DNA of 64,000 nucleotides from NCBI RefSeq assembly GCF_021390935.1, contig NZ_JAJPUI010000004.1:310001-374000 (forward strand), written 5' to 3'. The position numbers and the translations under genes were made by a program. Shown here one piece after another: positions 22,793-30,576 of the stretch. Source of the DNA: Streptomyces sp. CC228A (GTDB taxonomy: Bacteria > Actinomycetota > Actinomycetes > Streptomycetales > Streptomycetaceae). Position 1 is the first letter of the stretch, and each line of letters begins with the position of its first letter. The notes under the pieces were generated by a model. It did not search any database. It was not told the origin of the DNA and was given only the letters and a program-made list of their open reading frames with translations.

Positions 22793-23748
22793 TGGGCACC
22801 CTGCACCCCACGGCGCGCGACCTGGAGAGGTCCGCGCCGTTCCAGTTTCAGCGGTCCGACGACGAGCCGGGCGACGGCCGGTCGCTCAGCGGGTACGCCG
22901 CGGTGTTCGGGCAGGACACCGAGATCGACTCGTGGGAAGGGCACTTCGTCGAGACGATCCGCAAGGGCGCGTTCCGCAAGACGATCCGCGAGACCACCCC
23001 CGTGATGCAGTTCGACCACGGCCGGCACCCGCTGATCGGGTCGCTGCCGATCGGGCAGATCACCGACCTGCGCGAGGACGAGCAGGGCCTCTGGGTGGAG
23101 GCCCGGATCACGGACAACTGGCTGATGCAGCCCGTGCGGGACGCGATCGCCGAGGGCTCCGTGAACGGCATGTCGTTCAGGTTCGAGGTTGTGCGCGAGG
23201 AGTGGCGTGACACGAACGGCAAGCTCGTCACGCCGGACGAGGTGCTCGACCTGCTGTGGATGCCCGGTGACCGCGGCCCGCTGCGGCGGGAGCTGGTCGA
23301 GGTCCGCATGCGCGAGCTCGGCCCCGTCGTGTTCCCGGCCTACGCCGGCACCAGCGTGTCCGTCCGTGCCCGCGGAATGGCGAGCGAGCTGGTCCGCAGC
23401 GGCGACATGGCCCGCTCGATCCGGCAGTCCCTCGCCCGGGACGCCGCCGTCGCGCAGGTCCCCGACGACCCGGAGTTGCGCCGCGAAGTCGCGGCCGCGC
23501 TCCTCTTCCAGCGAGACACCGACTCGGCCGCGCCGCTCCCTGCTGAGCACCCGGCCCCCGAGACTTCCCCCGATGGCGCGCCGCTCCGCAGCGAGCACCC
23601 GCCAGCCCAGAGCACGACCGACGCGCCGCCCGCCGATGGGCACCCGTCGCCCTCCCCCCGCACAGCACGCATGCGGTCCCAGCTCGCCGAGATCGGCCAG
23701 CTGATGGACGGCGTACTGGCGTCCATCGACACGAAGGAGAAGGGCTGA
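22792..23748 (+). CDS. HK97-family prohead protease
   Basis: 318 residues. The U35 peptidase core occupies residues ~30-200: VMQFDHGRHPLIG with catalytic His76, then EGSVNGMSFRF with the likely catalytic Ser near 123-128, and RELGPVVFPAYAGTS closing the domain. The Pro/Ser-rich C-terminal third is likely a scaffolding-like or disordered tail that the protease removes. It cleaves the N-terminal delta domain of the capsid protein during head maturation. Confidence 0.92.
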   Translation: MGTLHPTARDLERSAPFQFQRSDDEPGDGRSLSGYAAVFGQDTEIDSWEGHFVETIRKGAFRKTIRETTPVMQFDHGRHPLIGSLPIGQITDLREDEQGLWVEARITDNWLMQPVRDAIAEGSVNGMSFRFEVVREEWRDTNGKLVTPDEVLDLLWMPGDRGPLRRELVEVRMRELGPVVFPAYAGTSVSVRARGMASELVRSGDMARSIRQSLARDAAVAQVPDDPELRREVAAALLFQRDTDSAAPLPAEHPAPETSPDGAPLRSEHPPAQSTTDAPPADGHPSPSPRTARMRSQLAEIGQLMDGVLASIDTKEKG

Positions 23749-25247
23749 TGCCCAAGAAGCTCGACATGTCCCACGGCCAGGCGGTGATCCGGCTGCGCGA
23801 CATCCGTGCCCAGCTCGAGGACCTGGAGAAGCGCGACGACCTGACGGCGGAGGACGAGCAGACCTTCGACGAGCTCACCCGCGAGTTCGCCGAGGTCGAC
23901 GACCACCGCCGCCAGCTGGAGCGCCGCAGCACCCTGGAGCGGGTCCGCGCCGCCACCCAGGCCACGGAGCGCGGCCCGGCCGCCCTCGCGGTAGAGCGCG
24001 GAACCCCGGTGAACTCCCGGGACTCCTACGACCTGGACCCGATCCTCAACCCCGACAGCGTGGAGGACCGCCGGTTCCGCAACCCGTGGGACCTCGGCGA
24101 GATGCGGACGTTCGGCCAGTCCAAGGGGCAGGTCTCCCAGGAGCTCCGCGCCCGCGCCCTGTCGGCCATCGAGAAGATGGGCGGCGCCAACGACCGCGTC
24201 CGCTCCGCGGCGACCAGCATCATCGAGCGGTGGGACGACGGTGACGCCCGCATCGCCCGCCTGTGTCTGGCCACCAGCTCCCCGGAGTACCTGCGGGCCT
24301 GGTCCAAGGTCGCGGCGGGCAAGGGGCACATGATCAGCCCCGAGGAGCAGCGGGCCCTGGAGCGGGCCATGTCGCTCACCGACTCGGCGGGCGGCTACCT
24401 CGTGCCGTTCCAGCTCGACCCGACGGTCATCATCACCGCCAACGGGTCCCGCAACCAGATCCGGCAGGTCGCCCGGCAGGTCGTCGCGACCGGCGACGTG
24501 TGGAACGGTGTCTCCTCCGGCGCCGTGTCGTGGTCGTGGGACGCGGAGGGTACGCAGGTGTCCGACGACACCACCACGTTCGCGCAGCCGACCGTGCCCG
24601 TTCACAAGGCGGCCGGGTTCGTGCCGATCTCGATCGAGGCGCTGGAGGACGAGGCCAACGTCACCCAGGAGGTGGCCAGGCTGCTCGCGTTCGGCCGGGA
24701 CACCCTCGAGGCCGCGGCGTTCACCACCGGCACCGGGTCCGGGCAGCCGACCGGCATCGTCACCGCCCTCGCGGGCGGCGCCTCGGAGGTGGCCCCGACC
24801 ACCGCCGAGACGTTCGCCGCCGCGGACATCTACAAGCTGGACAACGCGCTGCCGGCCCGGTACCGGGCCATGGCCTCGTGGCTGGCCAACCGGTCGATCT
24901 ACAACCTGGTGCGGCAGTTCGACACGGGCGGCGGCGCGCAGATGTGGGAGCGCATCGGCGCCGACGTGCCGCCGGAGCTCCTGGGCCGCCCGGCCCTGGA
25001 GGCCGAGGACATGGACGGGTCGTTCGACGCCGCGGCGACGGCGAACAACTACCTCATGGTCTACGGCGACTTCAGCAACTACGTGATCGCCGACCGGGTG
25101 GGCATGACCGTCGAGTTCATCCCGCACCTGGTCGGCGCGAACCAGCGTCCGACCGGGCAGCGTGGCTGGTACGCGTACTACCGCGTGGGCGCCGACAGCG
25201 TCAACGACGGGGCGTTCCGCATGCTCAACGTGGCCACCACTGCGTAG
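23748..25247 (+). CDS. Major capsid protein (HK97 fold)
   Basis: 499 residues. Residues ~1-70 form a coiled-coil delta/scaffold domain (IRLRDIRAQLEDLEKRDDL; FDELTREFAEVDDHRRQLE) expected to be cut off by the protease encoded just upstream. The rest has typical HK97 features: ATGDVWNGVSSG, VPISIEALEDEANV (P-domain strand), DTLEAAAFTTGTGSGQPTG and the late YGDFSNYVIADR segment. The hairpin immediately after the stop probably raises capsid mRNA relative to downstream genes. Confidence 0.95.
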   Translation: MPKKLDMSHGQAVIRLRDIRAQLEDLEKRDDLTAEDEQTFDELTREFAEVDDHRRQLERRSTLERVRAATQATERGPAALAVERGTPVNSRDSYDLDPILNPDSVEDRRFRNPWDLGEMRTFGQSKGQVSQELRARALSAIEKMGGANDRVRSAATSIIERWDDGDARIARLCLATSSPEYLRAWSKVAAGKGHMISPEEQRALERAMSLTDSAGGYLVPFQLDPTVIITANGSRNQIRQVARQVVATGDVWNGVSSGAVSWSWDAEGTQVSDDTTTFAQPTVPVHKAAGFVPISIEALEDEANVTQEVARLLAFGRDTLEAAAFTTGTGSGQPTGIVTALAGGASEVAPTTAETFAAADIYKLDNALPARYRAMASWLANRSIYNLVRQFDTGGGAQMWERIGADVPPELLGRPALEAEDMDGSFDAAATANNYLMVYGDFSNYVIADRVGMTVEFIPHLVGANQRPTGQRGWYAYYRVGADSVNDGAFRMLNVATTA

Positions 25248-25260
25248 CAGTGACGAGCGC

Positions 25261-25291
25261 CGTCGGGGCCCGGTCGCGCCGGGCCCCGACG
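25261..25291. terminator. 13-bp perfect hairpin after the capsid gene
   Basis: CGTCGGGGCCCGG pairs exactly with CCGGGCCCCGACG around a 5-nt loop, 13 bp after the capsid stop. Without a T-tract it is more likely a processing or attenuation element that keeps capsid transcripts in excess than a full stop. Confidence 0.6.
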
Positions 25292-25310
25292 TGCGGAGAG
25301 GAGTTGAGCT

Positions 25311-25574
25311 GTGGCTATCAAGCGGTGCAAGGCGTCGTTCGCGGTCATGGTGAACGGCGCGCCCCGGGTCATCCCTGCGGGGCAGCTGGTCGACGAGAGC
25401 GACCCCGTGGTCAAGGGCCGCGAGGCGAATTTCGAGGACGTCGAGACGTACGTGACCGACAAGGCCGCTCGCCGTGCCCCTCTCGTGGAGCGGGCGACAG
25501 CCGAGCCGGGTGAGCGTCGCTCGCTGGCGAAGCCGGCACGGCGGGTGACAAAGAAGGGCGGCGACGAGTCGTGA
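25311..25574 (+). CDS. Small head protein
   Basis: 87 residues from a GTG with GGAGAGGAG upstream. Beta-rich N-terminal half (CKASFAVMVNGAPRVIPAGQ) and a basic, disordered C-terminus (KPARRVTKK). Position right after the capsid gene suggests a head completion or internal protein. No family named with confidence. Confidence 0.6.
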   Translation: MAIKRCKASFAVMVNGAPRVIPAGQLVDESDPVVKGREANFEDVETYVTDKAARRAPLVERATAEPGERRSLAKPARRVTKKGGDES

Positions 25575-25984
25575 GGCACAGCCTGTACAACGTGGCGCTG
25601 GCGCAGTCGACGATCCTGCCGGCCGCCGCGCGCACCACGAACACGACCGGCGCCACCGTGGACCGGATGGTCGACGAGGGCGGGTTCCGCTCGGCGATGG
25701 TCATCGTCCACGCGGGCACGGTCACGGACGGCACGCACACCGTGGAGGTGCAGGACTCACCGAACGGGTCGGACTGGACTGCGGTCGCGGACGAGTACCT
25801 GCAGGGCTCCGAGCCCGCGCTGACCACATCGAACGACGAGCAGGTCCACGAGATCGGTTACACCGGGCACCAGCGGTACCTGCGGGCTGTGGTGACCGTG
25901 TCCGGGTCTCCGGCGACGGGCGGCGTGTACGGGGTGTCGGTGCTGCTGGGCTGGCCGCGCCGGATGCCTCCGGCACGCGCGTAG
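25571..25984 (+). CDS. Beta-sandwich head/decoration-like protein
   Basis: 137 residues, GTG overlapping the previous stop. Alternating strands (RSAMVIVHAGTVTDGTHTV, DSPNGSDWTAVADEYL, RYLRAVVTVSGSPATGG) resemble a phage Ig-like or jelly-roll domain often found beside capsid genes. May decorate the capsid; the alternative is a head-tail joining protein. Confidence 0.55.
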   Translation: MRHSLYNVALAQSTILPAAARTTNTTGATVDRMVDEGGFRSAMVIVHAGTVTDGTHTVEVQDSPNGSDWTAVADEYLQGSEPALTTSNDEQVHEIGYTGHQRYLRAVVTVSGSPATGGVYGVSVLLGWPRRMPPARA

Positions 25985-25997
25985 CAGGGGGTGAGCG

Positions 25998-26816
25998 GTG
26001 CCCTACGACCTCGGCGCCACGGTGCGCCTGACCGCGGAGTGCCGGGACCCGGACGGCACCCTCACCACCGCGGCGACGGCCGTGGTGACCGTCACCCTTC
26101 CCGACGGAACGACCGCCACGCCGACGGTGTCGGAGACATCGACAGGGGTCTACGAGGCCGAGCACGTCACGACGGCTGCGGGCCGGCACACGGTGCGCTG
26201 GGTGTGGACCGGGCCTGCGGCGGCGTACACCGACGTGCTGGACGTACGTCCCGAGGCCCCTCCGGCGGTCATCTCGCTGGCCGACGCCCGGGCCCATCTG
26301 AACCTCACCGGCACGCGGGACGACGATGAGGTCCGCTACTGGAACACGGTTGCCACCCGCGTGGTGGAGTACTACGTCGGGCCGGTCGTGGTCCGCACGG
26401 TGGTGGAGCAGCACACGCTGCGCAGCGTTCCGACGGTGGTGCTGCGGCGCACCCCCGTGCTGGAGCTGACGGCCGTCGACCCGGTACTCACGGCGGGCAG
26501 CGGCTACGACCCCGGCGACCTCGGTGTGGACACCGCGACGGGGGAGGTGTACCGGCTGGACGGCGGCCGCCTCACGGGGCGGCTGCGGTTCACCTACACC
26601 GCCGGGCGGACCGTCATCGGGGAGAACATCACCGGCGCGGCTCGGATCATCCTGGAGCACCTGTGGCGCACGCAGCGTGCCGGGCGGCGCGGCGGGCTCG
26701 CCGGGGGTGGGGAGGACTACAGCGTGACCGAGCCGATCCCGGGCCTCGGCTACGCGGTGCCGAACCGGGCGCTGCAGCTGCTGGAGCCGGACCGGCTGCC
26801 GCCGGGGGTGGCGTAG
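25998..26816 (+). CDS. Head-tail connector protein with N-terminal Ig-like domain
   Basis: 272 residues. Residues ~1-90 are a beta-sandwich (GATVRLTAECRDPDGTL; GVYEAEHVTTAAGRHTVRW). From ~92 (ISLADARAHLNLTGTRDDDE) it is the helical gp6/YqbG-like connector, which binds the portal. The Ig-like extension is uncommon in the family and suggests a surface-exposed collar. Confidence 0.8.
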   Translation: MPYDLGATVRLTAECRDPDGTLTTAATAVVTVTLPDGTTATPTVSETSTGVYEAEHVTTAAGRHTVRWVWTGPAAAYTDVLDVRPEAPPAVISLADARAHLNLTGTRDDDEVRYWNTVATRVVEYYVGPVVVRTVVEQHTLRSVPTVVLRRTPVLELTAVDPVLTAGSGYDPGDLGVDTATGEVYRLDGGRLTGRLRFTYTAGRTVIGENITGAARIILEHLWRTQRAGRRGGLAGGGEDYSVTEPIPGLGYAVPNRALQLLEPDRLPPGVA

Positions 26817-27272
26817 ATGGCGGGGTCCAGGGTGCCGGACGTGATCGATGCTCTGGTGGCACTGGGGCAGGCAGATTCGGAGCTGTCCGGTGTGGTGGTG
26901 TCGGACGGCCCGGAGGTGACCGAGACGAGCGCGTCGGACTGGCTGATCGTGGGGTTCGACGGCGACCCGTCCGGTGACTTCCAGGCCGCGCAGACGGTAG
27001 GCGGCTGGGCCGGGCTCGGCACCGGCCGCGAGGAACAGTTCCAGATCACCGTGGCGGCGATCGCGTCCCGGGGCGACACCGACGTGCGGGCCGCACGAAC
27101 CCGCGTGTACGAGATCGGGGCCCGCGTGGAGGAGTGGCTGCGCGCCGATCCACGCCTCGGGCTGGAGTCGCTGGAGGCGGCGATCGAAGCGTCTCAGCTG
27201 ACGCAGGACCAGACAGATCAGGGCGTGCAGGCGGTGCTGCTGCTGACGGTGGCCGGCCGCGCCTTCACCTAG
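26817..27272 (+). CDS. Tail terminator / tail completion protein
   Basis: 151 residues, ATG directly after the connector stop. Pattern DWLIVGFDG, EEQFQITVAAIASRGDTDVRAARTRVYEIGARVEEWL and a final LLLTVAGRAF fits minor tail terminators (gpU/YqbJ-like), which cap the tail tube and dock it to the head. Assignment rests on position and length. Confidence 0.65.
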   Translation: MAGSRVPDVIDALVALGQADSELSGVVVSDGPEVTETSASDWLIVGFDGDPSGDFQAAQTVGGWAGLGTGREEQFQITVAAIASRGDTDVRAARTRVYEIGARVEEWLRADPRLGLESLEAAIEASQLTQDQTDQGVQAVLLLTVAGRAFT

Positions 27273-27284
27273 GAGGGATTCCAG

Positions 27285-27620
27285 ATGGCTGCTCTCACGA
27301 CGACGGTCGTGCCGATCGACGGTACGGCCGTCTCCTTCACTGCGGCGGCGGGTGGCGGGGACGACTGCCAGACGGGGGCCGGTGTGCTGCTGCTGGTCCG
27401 CAACGACGACGCCAGCCCGCACACGGTGACGCTGGAGACGCCCGGCGTGGTCGACGGTGACCTCGCCATCGGGGACCGGGCGGTCGCGGTGGCGGCGGGC
27501 GCTCAGGTCGCGATCCCCGTCACGAACCGCTACCGGGACCCGTCGACCGGGCGCGCCTCGATCACCTACGACGCGGTCACCAGCGTCACGGTGGCCGTGG
27601 TGCGGGTGCCCCTGTCGTGA
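27285..27620 (+). CDS. Beta-rich structural protein
   Basis: 111 residues with AGGAGGG upstream. Its strands (GVLLLVRNDDASPHTVTLET, AGAQVAIPVTNRYRDPSTG, SITYDAVTSVTVAVV) match small head fibre or decoration proteins in actinophages. Sits between the tail terminator and tail tube genes, an unusual place for a capsid protein, so a tail decoration role is possible. Confidence 0.6.
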   Translation: MAALTTTVVPIDGTAVSFTAAAGGGDDCQTGAGVLLLVRNDDASPHTVTLETPGVVDGDLAIGDRAVAVAAGAQVAIPVTNRYRDPSTGRASITYDAVTSVTVAVVRVPLS

Positions 27621-27799
27621 CCCGCGTGAGGATGACCCACCCTGGCCTGCCGCAGGAGCAGCAGATCGAGGTGGACGAGGTGTCCGTGCCGCACTACCGG
27701 GCGGCGGGCTGGCGCGCCGTGACAGGCGACACGACCGATACGACCACGACGCCTACGGCTCGGCGCCGTCGGCAGACCCAGACAGGAGATGAGGGCTGA
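27617..27799 (+). CDS. Small hypothetical structural-module protein
   Basis: 60 residues; GTG overlaps the previous stop and the stop overlaps the tail tube start. N-terminal half (VRMTHPGLPQEQQIEVDEVS, then VPHYRAAGWRAV) is the short domain seen in many head-tail region proteins; the C-terminus is Thr/Arg-rich and disordered. Function unknown. Confidence 0.55.
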   Translation: MTRVRMTHPGLPQEQQIEVDEVSVPHYRAAGWRAVTGDTTDTTTTPTARRRRQTQTGDEG

Positions 27800-28278
27800 T
27801 GGCTACGCCGATCAACGCCTCCACCCGCTACTACCGCCGCGGCATCACGAAGGTGCTGTGGGTGCCGAGCATCGCGTCGAAGAGCGCGCCGACCCGCGCC
27901 GAGCTCGACGCGGGCACGGCGCTGGAGGGCGAGACCGGCGCGATGGCCGGCTGGCAGACCACCTCGGCTACGGTCCCCACGCCGGCCCTCGGCAGCCGGT
28001 TCACGCCGGTCGTGGGCGGCGAGATCACCGCCGCGGACAGCTCGCTGACGTTCTGGGCGTCGCGGGACGGCGACGACGTGCGCACCCTGCTGACGCGGGA
28101 GGCTACGGGGTTCATCGTGTGGATGGACGAAGGCGACGTGGCCACTCAGACGATGGACGTGTTCCCGGTGACGGTGACCTCGCAGGCCAAGGTCCGCGAA
28201 CTGGACACGGCAGCGCAGATCATGGCCCAGTTCGCGATCACGAGCGAGCCGGCCGAGAACGTCACCATCCCGGCCTGA
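27799..28278 (+). CDS. Major tail tube protein
   Basis: 159 residues. MATPINASTRYYRRGITKVLWVP start, then GSRFTPVVGGEITAADSSLTF and VFPVTVTSQAKVRELDTAAQIMAQF fit siphoviral tail tube proteins of this size. It would polymerise around the tape measure. Upstream of the tail chaperones, as expected. Confidence 0.8.
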   Translation: MATPINASTRYYRRGITKVLWVPSIASKSAPTRAELDAGTALEGETGAMAGWQTTSATVPTPALGSRFTPVVGGEITAADSSLTFWASRDGDDVRTLLTREATGFIVWMDEGDVATQTMDVFPVTVTSQAKVRELDTAAQIMAQFAITSEPAENVTIPA

Positions 28279-28287
28279 GGGGGCGCG

Positions 28288-28794
28288 ATGCCGCGGTCGG
28301 TACAGATCCTGGGCACGGGTCAGCTGGTGGACGTGTCACGGCGGCTGCGGCGGGCTGGGGGGCCGCGGCTGCGGCAGAACCTCGCCCGACGTATCCGCCG
28401 GGCAGCGGAGCCGCTGCACCGCGACCTCCAGCAGTCGATCCGCAGCGTGCAGCTGCCGGGCCCCGGCCGGAGGGTGCGCGGGGGCTCGTCGCCGACGACC
28501 CGGCCGCTGCGAGCCACGATCGCGGGCGCCGTACGGATCAGCGTCCGCTCGGGGGCGGCGCCAGGCGCCCGGGTGTGGCTGGACCGGTCCCGGCTCCCGA
28601 CGGACCTGCGGAACATGCCGTACGTCATCGAGGAGGGCCGCGTGCGGCACCCGGTGTTCGGCAACCGCCGCAGGTGGGTGACGCAGTGGGCCCGGCCTAC
28701 TGGCTGGTGGTCGAAGACGGTGCAGGCCGGTATGCCGCGGATGCGGGCCGAGGTGGAGCGGGTCCGGGGCGATGTCCGCCGGGACCTGCTGTAA
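28288..28794 (+). CDS. HK97 gp10-like head-tail protein
   Basis: 168 residues, very basic (many Arg). RRLRRAGGPRLRQNLARRIR, AGAVRISVRSGAAPGARVWLD and NMPYVIEEGRVRHPVFGNRR form the typical gp10-like core. Placed between the tail tube and tail chaperone genes rather than before the tube. Probably a tail completion or neck protein. Confidence 0.7.
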   Translation: MPRSVQILGTGQLVDVSRRLRRAGGPRLRQNLARRIRRAAEPLHRDLQQSIRSVQLPGPGRRVRGGSSPTTRPLRATIAGAVRISVRSGAAPGARVWLDRSRLPTDLRNMPYVIEEGRVRHPVFGNRRRWVTQWARPTGWWSKTVQAGMPRMRAEVERVRGDVRRDLL

Positions 28795-28810
28795 CGGACA
28801 GGACACAGGG

Positions 28811-29257
28811 ATGATCATTTCGTACACGCAGGACGACGGCACCGTAGAGCGGGTGTCGACCGACGACCTGTCGGCGATCGAGTCGGCCGCCATCGAGGAG
28901 GCCATGGGCGACGTGCCGTGGCGGGTCATCGAGGACCGGCTGCGCGCCCAGGACCCCACCGCCATGCGGGCCGTGCTGTGGGCCGCGCGCCGAAGGGGCC
29001 AGCCGGACCTGGCGTTCGCCACGTTCGACGTGCCCGGCTGGCGCCGGCGGCTGACGGCCCGTATCGAGCGGGCCGAGATCGACGAGGTCCTCACCAACAT
29101 CCTCACCGAGGCCCTCGCCAAGGGGGAGGACTCGGCGATCGACGCAGTCACCCCGCACCTGCGGAAGCTCGCCGACCGGCGGGAGGACGTGGACGCGGCG
29201 CTCGACGCCGTGGGAAAAGGCCACCTGGCGCGGGCCCGCAAGGGCTCCGGGGCCTGA
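28811..29257 (+). CDS. Tail assembly chaperone, short form (gpG-like)
   Basis: 148 residues. Helical protein (LSAIESAAIEEAMGDVPWRV; DEVLTNILTEALAKGEDSAID) directly upstream of the tape measure gene, where phage lambda has G/T. The coding sequence contains the slippery heptamer G-GGA-AAA near its end, so most ribosomes make this form and some shift -1 to make the longer GT form. Chaperones of this type bind the tape measure before tube assembly. Confidence 0.85.
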   Translation: MIISYTQDDGTVERVSTDDLSAIESAAIEEAMGDVPWRVIEDRLRAQDPTAMRAVLWAARRRGQPDLAFATFDVPGWRRRLTARIERAEIDEVLTNILTEALAKGEDSAIDAVTPHLRKLADRREDVDAALDAVGKGHLARARKGSGA

Positions 29258-29382
29258 TCCAGGAGTACCGGTGGCTGCTCGCGCACTACCTGCACATCCG
29301 CCCCTGGGAGATCCGCCACCTGTCCGCCGCCGACCTTGAGTCCGCGGTCGCCTGGATCCACCAGCACGTCACAACGAGATAG
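28811..29382 (+). CDS. Tail assembly chaperone, frameshifted form (gpGT-like)
   Basis: Produced by a -1 shift at 29,212-29,218: the first 136 codons are as in gpG, then reading resumes one base back at AGG-CCA and continues 54 residues (GLIQEYRWLLAHYLHIRPWE; AVAWIHQH) to the stop. Total about 190 residues. The T extension contains the LLAHYLHIRPWEI motif common in actinophage GT proteins. Both the heptamer phase and the open -1 frame are seen directly; efficiency cannot be read. Confidence 0.85.
29212..29218 (+). promoter_or_regulatory. Programmed -1 ribosomal frameshift site GGGAAAA
   Basis: In the gpG frame the codons read GT-G, GGA, AAA, so both tRNAs can re-pair after slipping to GGG and AAA. 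This is the standard heptamer of siphoviral tail chaperones. A GC-rich stretch follows that can form secondary structure. Confidence 0.9.
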
Positions 29383-29391
29383 GGGGTGCCC

Positions 29392-30576
29392 GTGGCCCGG
29401 CTCACCTTCACCCTCGCCGGTCGCGACGAGCTGTCCCGGGTGCTGGACGGCACCGCCGACAGCGCCGACCGCCTGCGGCTGCGGATGGCCGGGATCGCCG
29501 CGGAAGCAGACGGGTCGCTGCGGGACCTGCAGGGCCGCTACCTGTCCGCCGAGGAGGCGCAGCGCCGCCTCGGGGATGGCGCCACGCAGGTCCGCGGCAG
29601 CCTCGACGCGCTGTCGGAGTCCTCCAGCAAGCTGGGCGACGCGCTCCGCGCCAACTTCATCTCCCTCGCCCCAGCGGCGATCCCGGCGGCGGCCGGCCTG
29701 GCGGGCACGGCGGCCACGCTCGCGGCGCAGCTCGGCGCGGTCGCAGTGGCGGCCGGTGTCTACGCTCTCGCACTGGGCCCGCAGATCGGCGCCATCAGCG
29801 ATGCGGCTGACGCGCAGGAGAAGTACGAGGACGCTGTCGAGGCGTCCGGCGCCGCATCGCAGGAGGCCGTCAAGGCGGAGCAGGAGTACCAGCGGCAGCT
29901 CGCCAAGATGCCGCCCGCGACGCGTGAGGCCGCGGTCGCGGTCGGCCTGCTGAAGGACAACTACCAAGAGTGGTCGGACTCCCTGGCCGGTGACGTGATG
30001 GGCCCGTTCACCAAGGGCATCGCCGTCACCAACGCCCTGCTGCCGAAGACCACCGGTCTGGTCAAGGGCGCCTCGACGCAGTTTGACCGGCTCATCACCA
30101 TGGTCGGCGGCGCCATCAGCACGCCCGGGTTCGACCGGCTCACCGACCAGTTCACCGCGTTCTCCGAGCGGACGCTGCGCGGCGCCGTCGACAGCCTCGC
30201 CCTGTTCTTCGCCAAGCTGGAAGCGGGCGAGATCGACGACAGCGGGTTCCAGCGGTTCATGGACTACGCCCGCGCGAACGGGCCGCTGGTCTGGGACACC
30301 CTGCAGAACGTCGGCGATGCGCTGCTGAACGTCCTGGAGGCGGGCTCTGGCGTAGGCGTCGGCATGCTGGAAGTCGTCAACGCCCTGTCGAGCATTGTGT
30401 CGGCGGTCCCGCCCGAGGCGATCTCTACCCTGCTGCAGCTCGCCATCGCCATCAAGGCCGTGCGGCTGGCCGCGGCCGGTGGAGCGGCGGCGCAGGCGGC
30501 GGTGGCCGCGCTGGGCGTGCAGATCGGCGCGATGTCCGCGGCGGCGGCCGGGGCCCCGGCCGGATCGGCGCGGTGA
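29392..30576 (+). CDS. Tape measure protein, N-terminal part (frame broken)
   Basis: 394 residues from a GTG with AGGGGGTG upstream. Helical start (LSRVLDGTADSADRLRLRMAGI), a hydrophobic stretch around 100-130 (AAAGLAGTAATLAAQ) and long helices follow, as in tape measures. It stops after GAPAGSAR, while the frame one base back continues directly with RIGAVTAAIGSLSRGAKLAL at the next GTG. An intact gene would read through with one extra base in the G/C run around 30,549-30,563, giving about 960 residues. Most likely a sequence error or recent mutation; two separate proteins or a second recoding site are less likely. Confidence 0.8.
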   Translation: MARLTFTLAGRDELSRVLDGTADSADRLRLRMAGIAAEADGSLRDLQGRYLSAEEAQRRLGDGATQVRGSLDALSESSSKLGDALRANFISLAPAAIPAAAGLAGTAATLAAQLGAVAVAAGVYALALGPQIGAISDAADAQEKYEDAVEASGAASQEAVKAEQEYQRQLAKMPPATREAAVAVGLLKDNYQEWSDSLAGDVMGPFTKGIAVTNALLPKTTGLVKGASTQFDRLITMVGGAISTPGFDRLTDQFTAFSERTLRGAVDSLALFFAKLEAGEIDDSGFQRFMDYARANGPLVWDTLQNVGDALLNVLEAGSGVGVGMLEVVNALSSIVSAVPPEAISTLLQLAIAIKAVRLAAAGGAAAQAAVAALGVQIGAMSAAAAGAPAGSAR

